NCBI GenBank assembly: GCA_028280945.1
Contig: JANQKV010000011.1
Location: 1-33,149, forward strand
Reading direction: 5' to 3'
Origin: Opitutaceae bacterium
Lineage (GTDB): Bacteria; Verrucomicrobiota; Verrucomicrobiia; Opitutales; Opitutaceae
Length of the DNA stretch: 33,149 nucleotides
Shown: positions 25,607 to 32,674 of the stretch, in pieces
Position numbering within the stretch: position 1 is the stretch's first letter
How the letters are laid out: each line of letters begins with the position of its first letter
Translations under genes and position numbers: made by a program
The notes under the pieces: model-generated
Told to the model about the DNA's origin: nothing
Database searches by the model: none
The model's input: only the letters and a program-made list of their open reading frames with translations

Positions 25607-26143
25607 TTAAGCCGGGAGGCTTCCAGAGAGATGGATCAGCAGTGCGACGATTCCTCCCGTAGCGGTGCCTGCGGGTATAAAAAACAGATGCCGAAATCCC
25701 GGTCGCCACGCCGTGAGGAAACAGTTGGTCGACATCGTGGCCAACGCTATGACCAGACAGATACCGCCTATCGAGACCGTCGCTGATGAGACGGATCCCA
25801 CGCTTAAGGCGAAAAGGATGTTGATCAGGCCGATGCCAAAAAAGGCAATATGTCCCAACCGTACCATTCGCCGCGGAAACGCATCGTAGCCCCCGAGCCA
25901 TTCCGGTCGATGAAAGCGCAGGCCGATGAGGGCACCCGATAGCGCACCGAGCAGAAACCCGAACCAACCGGCGAACAGGTTGATCGCGGCCTTCCAGCTA
26001 TAGGCGCTAGTGATCGCCGTTTCCGTGGCCGCGACGGAGGAGGTTGATCTGTCACAACCAGTGATCGCCAACGCGACCAAGCCGAAGACAAGGACCGCGA
26101 AGGCGCGGCGCAAATTCGGAATCGAGACGGACGGCTTTTGCAT
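25607..26143 (-). CDS. Small membrane lipoprotein of unknown function
   Basis: I do not recognise a family. The protein has 178 residues and begins with a lipoprotein signal (LRRAFAVLVFGLVALAITGC, lipid Cys30, the same position as in the rhombotarget lipoprotein). Four further hydrophobic segments follow, near 49-75, 92-112, 114-136 and 148-172. The C-terminus is FFIPAGTATGGIVALLIHLSGSLPA: it has a Gly-Gly before a hydrophobic stretch but no basic tail, so it is at best a degenerate GlyGly-CTERM. It is the first gene of a two-gene unit with the radical SAM enzyme (23-bp gap). Its leader is homologous to that of the rhombotarget lipoprotein, including the LysR-like sites, which ties it to that regulon. 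Confidence 0.75.
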   Translation of the reverse strand: MQKPSVSIPNLRRAFAVLVFGLVALAITGCDRSTSSVAATETAITSAYSWKAAINLFAGWFGFLLGALSGALIGLRFHRPEWLGGYDAFPRRMVRLGHIAFFGIGLINILFALSVGSVSSATVSIGGICLVIALATMSTNCFLTAWRPGFRHLFFIPAGTATGGIVALLIHLSGSLPA

Positions 26144-26218
26144 GCCTCCACCCTACCGCAAACGCGGTTTTCACCGTTAATCGATAAACTTGATGCCCCC
26201 TATCGATTCACTCAATGG
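26141..26218. promoter_or_regulatory. LysR-type control region and leader of the membrane lipoprotein gene (copy B)
   Basis: Second copy of the element at 23256-23333; about 64 of 79 aligned columns match by hand count. The 20-bp core at 26176-26195 is identical. The dyads are ATCGA-N5-TTGAT (26180-26194) and ATCGA-N5-TCAAT (26202-26216), centres again 22 bp apart. The stem CCGC-AAAC-GCGG (26156-26167) is kept although its loop differs. On the minus strand a GGAGG directly precedes the ATG, too close for a normal ribosome site. Confidence 0.7.
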
Positions 26219-26268
26219 CTACGTTTGGCGGGATCACGAGTGACGTGCTTCAAAACTTCGCGGAGAGA

Positions 26269-28113
26269 CTACTTGTGCTCCTCGTAGGTGATCTCGATCA
26301 GGGCGGCAAAAGCCTGCTTTTTGGCCGCGCCTTCGAAGCGGATGCTGTGGGAGAGGTCGTCGTAGACCCAGCCGTTCTGTGGGTCCGCCAAGATCGCCTG
26401 GCCGTCGACGAGCACGTTCAAGCTCGGGGTGTAGAGCGTGGCGCCGATTTCGACCGGATCGAGGGCCACTGCCACGGTGTCGGCGATGCGGTCTCCGAGT
26501 GCGGCAAGGTCGGCGGAGAAATCACTCTCGATGTTGAGTACGGTTCCGCCGGTCAGTTCGGCGGCTCGCCGGTGGGAAACATTGTCGGGTGATACCACGG
26601 CATGCATCTGGATTTTGCCGCGCTGGTTGCCCTTCACGATAATGAAGGGCCGCAGCACCCAGTAGTTGATGTAGCCATCGAGGGTCTGGCGGTCGTCGTC
26701 GTTGCGCCGGTTGTAATCTTCGAGCAGCTCCGGCAGCGTGCCGTCTTCGACCCACTCGGCTTTGCGGAACCCATCTTGGGCGGTTTGCCAAGTCGCCATG
26801 CGGGTCTCCTCTTCGTCCATGAAGTAGACGACAATGGTGGTCGCTTCGGGGCGCAGCAGGTTGTGCTGTCCATTGTGGGCGCCGGCCACGAAGTTATACA
26901 TGGCCGTAAAGGCGGTGCGGTTGCTGGACCCGTTGGTGCCGACCCGCACGAGTTCAGCGAAAACGCTGTCCGGGGTTTCCGGCGTGATCCATGGTTCGGC
27001 CATGGCCGACAACGTTACCAGGTTGCCATTGCTGGCGACCTGCTTGTAGGCGCGGCGGGGTTGGCCATTGCGGCGGAGCACCGGGGCACCGGCTTCGTCC
27101 AGTTCGATCCCGCGCACGCGCTTGGAGTGGCGTTGGTTGGTATTAACGAAGTCGGTGGTGAGCACACCGATTCGGTAGTCGAGTTCGCGCTCGTCGAAGA
27201 GTTGGCGGAAACGCTGCAGGTTGTCTGCAATGCGGCTCTGGTGCGGTGCCATCGAGCGCGAGTTGTTGATCACAAACACCAGGTCGACCTCACGACTGGA
27301 GGAGCGGTCGGCAACCTTGGTCCGGGGCGTGCGAAGGGGTTCGACGGTGATGATGATTTCGTTCTCCACGCCGAGCTCGGGGTTGTTCTCGTCGATCGTG
27401 TAGTAAACGAAGCGATCCTCGCCGATGAAGTTGGGATGGGGCGCGTAGGAAAGCTCACCGGTGTCCCGATTGAGTTGGGCGGTGCCGTGGGCGGGCTTGT
27501 CGTATTCATCAATCGCATACGCGATTTTGGCGTCAACGATGGTGACGCGGTCTGCTGTTTCCATGAAATCCTCATGGTTGGGAAGGGTGCTGGAAACGGG
27601 GCGGTTGGGTCGGGTCTGCAGCGTCACCGCCACGGCCTTGATGGCCCGCTCGCGGTCCACGCTGACCTCAAACGAGTCCATCAGCAACGGCGGTGGTGGG
27701 GTGATTTCGATGATGACATTGTTGGCAAAAACCAGCCCGGTGGTGCGGTTCAACACCTCGTAACTGAAGGAGTCGGTGCCCTCGAAGGCCTCGTTCGGTC
27801 GATAGGCGAAATAGCCGAGGTCGGAGGACTTGTTGGCAAAAATGTCATCGGCGTCACCGCCGGCGAGACCCACCCGGCCATCACTCGGATCCGACGTGAT
27901 GGTGAACACCAGGTCGTCGGACATCTCCGCACTCAGAATCTCGTCGGCCACCCACAACTGGCCGGCCACCCCCTGGCCTTCGGCGGAGTAACGCATCGTG
28001 TCGGGGGATTCCGTCACCGGATTTTGCGCGGATGCGATCAGGACCGAAGTGAAGAAGGCCCAGAGGCGCAGCCCGTGGCGGAGTTGAAGAGAGGACATCA
28101 TCTTGGCAGCCAT
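26269..28113 (-). CDS. Secreted Ig-like repeat/VWA-domain protein
   Basis: Exported protein of 614 residues from the ATG at 28113; ATGs at 28101 and 28098 are alternatives. A signal peptide (LRLWAFFTSVLIASAQ) is followed by two cadherin/Ig-like modules of the bacterial type: LVFTITSDPSDGRVGLAGGD to YFAYRPNEAFEGTDSFSYEV (about 45-140), and AHGTAQLNRDTGELSYAPHPNFIGEDRFVYYTIDENN (about 190-260). A von Willebrand A domain starts near 275 (EVDLVFVINNSRSM). Its MIDAS motif should read DxSxS but reads N-N-S-R-S (283-287), so the first metal ligand is changed. MDEEETRMATWQTAQDG and MHAVVSPDN lie later in this domain. No GlyGly-CTERM or other anchor is visible. It may act in adhesion or surface complexes; its partner is unknown. 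Confidence 0.8.
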   Translation of the reverse strand: MAAKMMSSLQLRHGLRLWAFFTSVLIASAQNPVTESPDTMRYSAEGQGVAGQLWVADEILSAEMSDDLVFTITSDPSDGRVGLAGGDADDIFANKSSDLGYFAYRPNEAFEGTDSFSYEVLNRTTGLVFANNVIIEITPPPPLLMDSFEVSVDRERAIKAVAVTLQTRPNRPVSSTLPNHEDFMETADRVTIVDAKIAYAIDEYDKPAHGTAQLNRDTGELSYAPHPNFIGEDRFVYYTIDENNPELGVENEIIITVEPLRTPRTKVADRSSSREVDLVFVINNSRSMAPHQSRIADNLQRFRQLFDERELDYRIGVLTTDFVNTNQRHSKRVRGIELDEAGAPVLRRNGQPRRAYKQVASNGNLVTLSAMAEPWITPETPDSVFAELVRVGTNGSSNRTAFTAMYNFVAGAHNGQHNLLRPEATTIVVYFMDEEETRMATWQTAQDGFRKAEWVEDGTLPELLEDYNRRNDDDRQTLDGYINYWVLRPFIIVKGNQRGKIQMHAVVSPDNVSHRRAAELTGGTVLNIESDFSADLAALGDRIADTVAVALDPVEIGATLYTPSLNVLVDGQAILADPQNGWVYDDLSHSIRFEGAAKKQAFAALIEITYEEHK

Positions 28114-28148
28114 GTTACGACAAAGGACGCCTGACACGAGCCCGTGTT

Positions 28149-28174
28149 CCCGCCTTCGCCAAGGCTACGGCGGG
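28149..28174. repeat. Intergenic palindrome, REP-like
   Basis: CCCGCC-TTC-GCC-AA-GGC-TAC-GGCGGG forms a nested stem with a symmetric 3-nt internal bulge. It lies in the 182-bp gap between glycyl-tRNA synthetase and the VWA gene. The shape is that of short dispersed palindromic elements of high-GC genomes. A single copy in this window cannot prove it is a family member; it could also act as an RNA hairpin after the synthetase gene. Confidence 0.45.
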
Positions 28175-28295
28175 CAGGCCCGCTCCAATCAAGGTCCTTG
28201 GAGTTGATGTAGGTAGAACCACCGCTCCGTTGGTCTGCCTGTCTTTCCTTCGAACGCTTCGGTTCTCCGCGTGAATTTGCCTAATTTGAGCCCAC

Positions 28296-29822
28296 TTAGT
28301 AAATCGCTTCGTCGAGCAGGGTGAAGAGCTCCTTCTCGGTGATGCGTTTTTGCTCCATGCTGTCGCGGTCACGCAGGGTGAAGGTGCCGTCCTTTTCGAT
28401 GGTGTCGAAGTCGATGGTTACACACCAGGGGGTGCCGATTTCGTCCTGGCGACGGTAACGGCGGCCAATGGCGCCGGCTTCATCGTAAAACACGGCGTAA
28501 CGGCGCTGGAGCTTTTTGTAGAGTTCCTTGGCCCGCTCGGTGAGGGCTTCCTTGTTCTTGAGCAACGGCAGCACCGCCACTTTGACCGGGGCGATGCGTG
28601 GCGAGAAACGCAGCACGGTGCGGGTTTCGGTTTTGCCCTTGTCGTTGGTGATTTCCTCCTCCGCGTAGGCGGCGCACAGCACGGCCAGAAAGATGCGATC
28701 GACTCCGACGGCGGGCTCGATCACGTGCGGCACGAGTTTCTTCTTGGTCTCTTCGTCGAAGATCTCCTGCGGCTTGCCGGAGGCGTTGGCGTGTTGGGTC
28801 AGGTCGTAGTTGCCGCGGGCCGCGATGCCCCACAGCTCCTGCACGCCAAAGGGATATTTAAACATGATGTCCGTCGTGCCGCGCGAGTAGAAGGCCAGCT
28901 TGGCCTTCTCGTGATCGTAGAGCGACAGCATATCCTCGGGCAGGCCGATGGAGACAAGCCAGTTCCAACACCATTGGATCCACTCCTTGTGGGCCTTTTC
29001 CCAATCGGCGTCTTCGTGAATAAAATATTCCATCTCCATCTGCTCAAATTCACGGGAGCGGAAGATGAAGTTGCGCGGCGTGATTTCGTTGCGGAACGAC
29101 TTGCCGATTTGGGCGATGCCAAACGGCAGCTTCACGCGGCCGGTATCAACCACGGGCTTAAAATCGACAAACATGCCTTGGGCCGTTTCGGGACGCAGGT
29201 AGGCGACCGAGGAACCGTCGCGCAGCGCGCCGACATTCGTCTCGAACATCATGTTGAACGCCCGTGGTGGAGTGAGGCTGCCGGCTTCGCCGGTGGCGGG
29301 GGAGGGGATGAGCGGGATCTGCTCGGGGGTGGCCTCGGTGAATTCCTTGGCCTCGACCGGGGCGAGTTCACCTTGGATCGCCTGCTTGCGCTTCATCTTC
29401 TCGGCGGCGGCCTGGAGCTCGCCAACCGTGTCTTCGGATTCGAGCGCGGAGACGTAGCCCTTGGTTTCGCCGCCAACCACGACGGCGGCAAAGAAGAGTT
29501 GGTCGGCACGGAAGCGTTGTTTGGAGACTTTGCAGTCGACCAAGGGGTCGGTGAAGCCGTCGACGTGGCCGGAGGCCTGCCACACCTTGGGGTGCATGAT
29601 GATGGAGGACTCGATGCCCACGATGTCGTCGCGGCGGCGCACCATGTCGTCCCACCAGCAGTCGCGGATGTTTTTCTTCAGCTCGATACCGAGTGGACCA
29701 AAGTCAAAAAAGCCGTTGTAGCCGCCGTAGATTTCGGACGACTGAAAAACGAACCCACGGCGCTTCGACAGCGACACGATGGACTCCATGAGGTTGGCGG
29801 ATGACTCGGTCTGAGAGGACAT
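28296..29822 (-). CDS. glyQS: Glycyl-tRNA synthetase (single-chain, bacterial/archaeal type)
   Basis: Class II aminoacyl-tRNA synthetase charging tRNA-Gly with glycine, 508 residues from the ATG at 29822 ([34 protein letters not shown]). Recognition is firm: the [13 protein letters not shown] start, [22 protein letters not shown], motif 2 region [13 protein letters not shown] and [13 protein letters not shown], motif 3 region [15 protein letters not shown], the anticodon-binding domain [20 protein letters not shown], and [15 protein letters not shown]. The zinc-ribbon position (about 170-187) has lost its cysteine pair and reads [17 protein letters not shown] housekeeping gene flanked by intergenic DNA on both sides; no T-box was recognised. 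Confidence 0.96.
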   Translation of the reverse strand: MSSQTESSANLMESIVSLSKRRGFVFQSSEIYGGYNGFFDFGPLGIELKKNIRDCWWDDMVRRRDDIVGIESSIIMHPKVWQASGHVDGFTDPLVDCKVSKQRFRADQLFFAAVVVGGETKGYVSALESEDTVGELQAAAEKMKRKQAIQGELAPVEAKEFTEATPEQIPLIPSPATGEAGSLTPPRAFNMMFETNVGALRDGSSVAYLRPETAQGMFVDFKPVVDTGRVKLPFGIAQIGKSFRNEITPRNFIFRSREFEQMEMEYFIHEDADWEKAHKEWIQWCWNWLVSIGLPEDMLSLYDHEKAKLAFYSRGTTDIMFKYPFGVQELWGIAARGNYDLTQHANASGKPQEIFDEETKKKLVPHVIEPAVGVDRIFLAVLCAAYAEEEITNDKGKTETRTVLRFSPRIAPVKVAVLPLLKNKEALTERAKELYKKLQRRYAVFYDEAGAIGRRYRRQDEIGTPWCVTIDFDTIEKDGTFTLRDRDSMEQKRITEKELFTLLDEAIY

Positions 29823-30046
29823 AAGAGGTGAGAAGTAGCCAACCTTGGCCGATCGGCTCAAGTAACAAGTATCAGGTGGCAAGGTGGAGGATCACCTCTT
29901 TGCCTCCGAACACATCGCCGGGTAAGCGCGCCTCCGGACATCCCGCATACGGTGAAATTTCAGGTGAAAAGGGTGAACGGTTCGGGACTATTGCGTTGCT
30001 GAATTCTCATGGGGTTTCAGAACGGGAGGCTCCTTCCCCCAACTGT

Positions 30047-30070
30047 GCACCAAATGGTTATTTTTGGTGC
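30047..30070. promoter_or_regulatory. Inverted repeat just upstream of the sodium:solute symporter
   Basis: GCACCAAA (30047-30054) and TTTGGTGC (30063-30070) are perfect 8-bp inverted arms with an 8-bp spacer, ending 16 bp before the symporter ATG. Half-site spacing of 16 bp would suit a dimeric repressor; as RNA it would be a hairpin covering the ribosome entry region. The remainder of the 264-bp gap (29823-30086) shows no gene. Confidence 0.5.
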
Positions 30071-30086
30071 CCGCCTCAGCTGCCTC

Positions 30087-31811
30087 ATGCATCTCGAATA
30101 TATTACCCTCGGCGCGTATTTTGCCCTGTTGATCGTCATCGGTGCGGTCTTCGCCCGCTTCAATAAAAACCTCAGCGACTTCGTCCGTGGAGGCGCCCGC
30201 GGCACGTGGTGGATGGTGGGCACGAGCATGCTGATGGCGGGGATCAGCGCCTTCACCTTCACGGGCAACGCCTCCGCGATCTACGAAGCCGGACCCTCGG
30301 CCGTCATCATTTATTTGGCCAACATCACCGGGTTCATTCTCGGGGCAACCTTCCTCGGACGTTGGTGGCGGCAGAGCCGGGCTTACACCTCGGGTGACCT
30401 GGTGCGCGCACGCTTCGGGCTGGGCGCGGAACAGACGTTTGTGGTGACCGGCATCATCCTGAATCCGCTGCATGCGGCGATTCAGCTCTGGGCCCTGGCG
30501 GTGTTTGTGAGCGCCGTGTTTGGCATCCCGGTCATCTGGATGATCGTCATCATCGGTCTGATCACCCTGGCCTACTCAACGACGGGCGGCATGTGGGGGG
30601 TGATGGCGACCGACGTCGTGCAGGGTGTGATCATGTATGGCATGACGCTCCTGATGGGCGTCCTCTGCATCATGGAAGTGGGTGGAGTCGGGGCGTTCAT
30701 CGACAATTACCAGAAGATGGTGGCGGAGGGCAGTTTCACCTTCGTCAAGGAGGACGGACAGTATCCGAATAACCGTTACACCGGTCTCTGGATGGTGATG
30801 GCCTTCGTGATGCAGATCATCTCCCAAATCCACATCGGGGCGGCCAACAAATACCTTGCTTCCAAGGACGGCAAAGTGGCGTCCCAGGCCAGCTGGTTCT
30901 GCATGGTATTGATGGCGGTGGGCGTGGCGGTATGGTTCATCCCGCCCATGGTGGCGCGCTTCCTTTACGCCGACGAAGTGATGGCGGCGGCGGTGGGCGA
31001 CCCGGCCACGACGTCCTATGCCGTGGCTGCGGCCCACGTGCTGCCCAACGGCCTGCTGGGCGTGATGATCGCGGCGATGTTCTCGGCCACGATGAGCAGC
31101 ATGGACTGGGGGTTGAACACCACCACCGGCATTTTGGTGAACAACTTCATCCTGCCGATTCGCCGCTGGCTGGGCAAAGCCAAGCTGTCCGATCTCTTCC
31201 AACTGCGCCTGTGCCGGGGCATCACGATTTTCCTCGGTCTGTTGATTATCACGATGTCGATCGGACTCTCCAAGCAGGACAAGTTTGCGATGTTCGATTC
31301 CTACATGATCCTCGCCTCGGTGTTGTCGGTGCCGCTCACGCTGCCGCTGGTGGTGGGCATCTTCATCCGTAAGATGCCCGGCTGGTATTACTTTGTGATG
31401 CTTGGCGGAGGCATGGTGATGTCGATCTATACGATGGTGGACGAGAAAATGAACGGCAACGTTTGGGCGCTGCAGGAGCGCAGCTTTGTGGTGATCATCG
31501 GCGCTTTGGTGGCGCTGGGCATCGCCTGGCCGTGGCGACACAAACGCAGCTCCGAGGACCTTGATCGCGAGACCGAGCTATGGGAACGGGTTGGCACTCC
31601 GGTGGACTTTGACAAGGAAGTGGGAGGCTCGCTCGATGGCGCCCAAGCGCGGATTACCGGCAATCTCATCCTGGTTACCGGCGGATTGCTGGCGGCGTTT
31701 CTGCTTGTGCCCAATACCCTGGGTGATCGCTTCATCATCATCTGCCTCGTGAGCTTCGTCCTCGCTTGCGGGGGGTGGTTGCGATTCGTGGAAGGTCGCA
31801 AGGACACGTAG
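30087..31811 (+). CDS. Sodium:solute symporter (SSS family)
   Basis: Inner-membrane transporter of 574 residues using a sodium gradient. The ATG at 30087 (MHLEYITLGAYFALLIVIGAVFARFNKNLSDFVRGG) is preferred over one at 30009 because the first helix then starts at once. It has about 13-15 hydrophobic segments. SSS features are the gating/pore region GARGTWWMVGTSMLMAGISAFTFTGNASAIYEAGP, WRQSRAYTSGDLVRARFG, and the sodium-site helix LLGVMIAAMFSATMSSMDWGLNTTTGILVNNF with its Ser/Thr pair. The C-terminal part has two more helices after a charged linker (RSSEDLDRETELWERVG). The substrate, often a sugar or organic acid, is not readable; no dedicated pathway genes adjoin. An inverted repeat immediately upstream suggests local control. 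Confidence 0.92.
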   Translation: MHLEYITLGAYFALLIVIGAVFARFNKNLSDFVRGGARGTWWMVGTSMLMAGISAFTFTGNASAIYEAGPSAVIIYLANITGFILGATFLGRWWRQSRAYTSGDLVRARFGLGAEQTFVVTGIILNPLHAAIQLWALAVFVSAVFGIPVIWMIVIIGLITLAYSTTGGMWGVMATDVVQGVIMYGMTLLMGVLCIMEVGGVGAFIDNYQKMVAEGSFTFVKEDGQYPNNRYTGLWMVMAFVMQIISQIHIGAANKYLASKDGKVASQASWFCMVLMAVGVAVWFIPPMVARFLYADEVMAAAVGDPATTSYAVAAAHVLPNGLLGVMIAAMFSATMSSMDWGLNTTTGILVNNFILPIRRWLGKAKLSDLFQLRLCRGITIFLGLLIITMSIGLSKQDKFAMFDSYMILASVLSVPLTLPLVVGIFIRKMPGWYYFVMLGGGMVMSIYTMVDEKMNGNVWALQERSFVVIIGALVALGIAWPWRHKRSSEDLDRETELWERVGTPVDFDKEVGGSLDGAQARITGNLILVTGGLLAAFLLVPNTLGDRFIIICLVSFVLACGGWLRFVEGRKDT

Positions 31812-31888
31812 GCGGGCGGCGGAAATCGCATCGATTGCAATTGCGGCGCTGATGGCGGTTCGCGATAAGGTCCGCTCGCCCGACCCCC

Positions 31889-32350
31889 ATGAAGGAATCG
31901 TTTTCACCACAAGAGTTCGCCCGCCTGCTGGAGTTGGTGCACCTCGGGATGCGCACCGTGATGTCGCGGCAAGGAGGTGCTTCGCCGTTTTTCGAGCGCT
32001 ATGCCGGAGTGGAGCAAAAGATCCTGAAAATGGCTGAGCGCCATGGCTGCGGAGACCTGGTGGACGTGGGGGGCAGCGGCACCCTCGTGCCCTCGGCCAA
32101 AGTCGATGCCGACAAGGTGCTGCGCAAAATGGTGGGCGAGGCCGACAACGATATTTTCTGGCACGAACTGGTCGCCCGCCTGGCGGACCGCGATCTGGGG
32201 GTTGAACAGACCACCGCCGCCCTCAGCGGTCAGGATGGTCCCCCCATCAACGCGGAAGCGCGCCTGAAAGAAATCGAGGAAACCTACTGGGAAGAGTTTC
32301 AAAAACACGATCTCGCCCGCGTCCTTGTCCTCCGGGCCGGCAAGGGCTGA
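31889..32350 (+). CDS. Conserved-looking protein of unknown function
   Basis: I do not recognise the family. It is 153 residues, apparently soluble and cytoplasmic, mostly helical and charged, with no signal peptide or membrane segment. Features are an N-terminal helix (SPQEFARLLELVHLGMRTVMSRQ), a glycine-rich loop VDVGGSGTLVPSAKVDADKVLRKM, the aromatic stretch NDIFWHELVARLADRDLG, and a C-terminal acidic helix (EARLKEIEETYWEEFQKHDLARVLVL). Codon use fits the neighbourhood, which supports it being real. It follows the symporter by 77 bp on the same strand and may share its transcript; a hairpin with a pyrimidine-rich tail lies after it. Confidence 0.7.
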   Translation: MKESFSPQEFARLLELVHLGMRTVMSRQGGASPFFERYAGVEQKILKMAERHGCGDLVDVGGSGTLVPSAKVDADKVLRKMVGEADNDIFWHELVARLADRDLGVEQTTAALSGQDGPPINAEARLKEIEETYWEEFQKHDLARVLVLRAGKG

Positions 32351-32406
32351 CCGGTTGGCCCTCCCTTTGCATCCGCGGTTTGCGGATTTGCATGCCAAAG
32401 TTAAAC

Positions 32407-32447
32407 GGCCGGAGACAAACGCAGGTTAAAGGCGTTCATCTCCGGCC
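32407..32447 (+). terminator. Probable intrinsic terminator
   Basis: GGCCGGAGA (32407-32415) pairs with TCTCCGGCC (32439-32447), nine perfect GC-rich pairs, followed by GGTTGTTCGTTCTTTTCTC, a T-rich stretch. The loop is long (23 nt), which weakens the call. It would end the transcript of the gene at 31889. A smaller ATCCGC-GGTTT-GCGGAT hairpin lies just before it (32371-32387). Confidence 0.5.
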
Positions 32448-32470
32448 GGTTGTTCGTTCTTTTCTCTCTC

Positions 32471-32608
32471 CTAACTGACCCGCGGATGGTGCGGGGGATG
32501 TCGGGGCGGCTCGGCCTCGACCGGGGTCGGCGACGCCTCGAACTCAGGTTCGAGCGCCCGCGCGACCCACTGGTCGAGGCGCCGCCAAAGTTTTGCGATG
32601 ATGTTCAT
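32471..32608 (-). CDS. Possible small protein, 45 residues
   Basis: An ATG at 32608 opens a 45-codon frame ending in TAG at 32471: an amphipathic start MNIIAKLWRRLDQWVARALE followed by a Pro/His/Glu-rich tail ending PHHPRVS. It is the next gene after the sigma factor on the minus strand, 66 bp downstream of its stop, with a strong hairpin between. No family is recognised. Length and position are compatible with a real small protein, but chance cannot be excluded. Confidence 0.35.
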   Translation of the reverse strand: MNIIAKLWRRLDQWVARALEPEFEASPTPVEAEPPRHPPHHPRVS

Positions 32609-32625
32609 GGTATGAAGGGGTTGTT

Positions 32626-32651
32626 CGCCGCCGGCTGGTCGGCCGGCGGCG
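32626..32651. repeat. Strong GC hairpin downstream of the sigma factor gene
   Basis: CGCCGCCGGC (32626-32635) and GCCGGCGGCG (32642-32651) are perfect 10-bp inverted arms with a 6-nt loop, 24 bp after the sigma factor stop. No T-run follows on the minus strand (GAACAACCCC), so it is more likely an mRNA-protecting hairpin or Rho-assisted end than a standard intrinsic terminator. Confidence 0.5.
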
Positions 32652-32674
32652 AGAGTTGGGTTTTGATTATAGGA

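Noticed and set aside
26215-26592. Plus-strand frame starting at an ATG in the position equivalent to the upstream ATG of the LysR gene
   Set aside because: The translation has no helix-turn-helix or LysR similarity and lies opposite the VWA gene; only the control region was duplicated.
29251-29310. Repeat-like GC stretch inside glycyl-tRNA synthetase encoding [10 protein letters not shown], considered as a palindromic insertion
   Set aside because: It sits where the family normally has a variable zinc-ribbon loop and the reading frame is intact, so loop divergence explains it without an insertion.
28350-29804. A 484-codon frame antisense to glycyl-tRNA synthetase
   Set aside because: It is a shadow of a highly conserved gene; its Gly/Val/Asp-rich composition is typical of antisense frames in GC-rich DNA.
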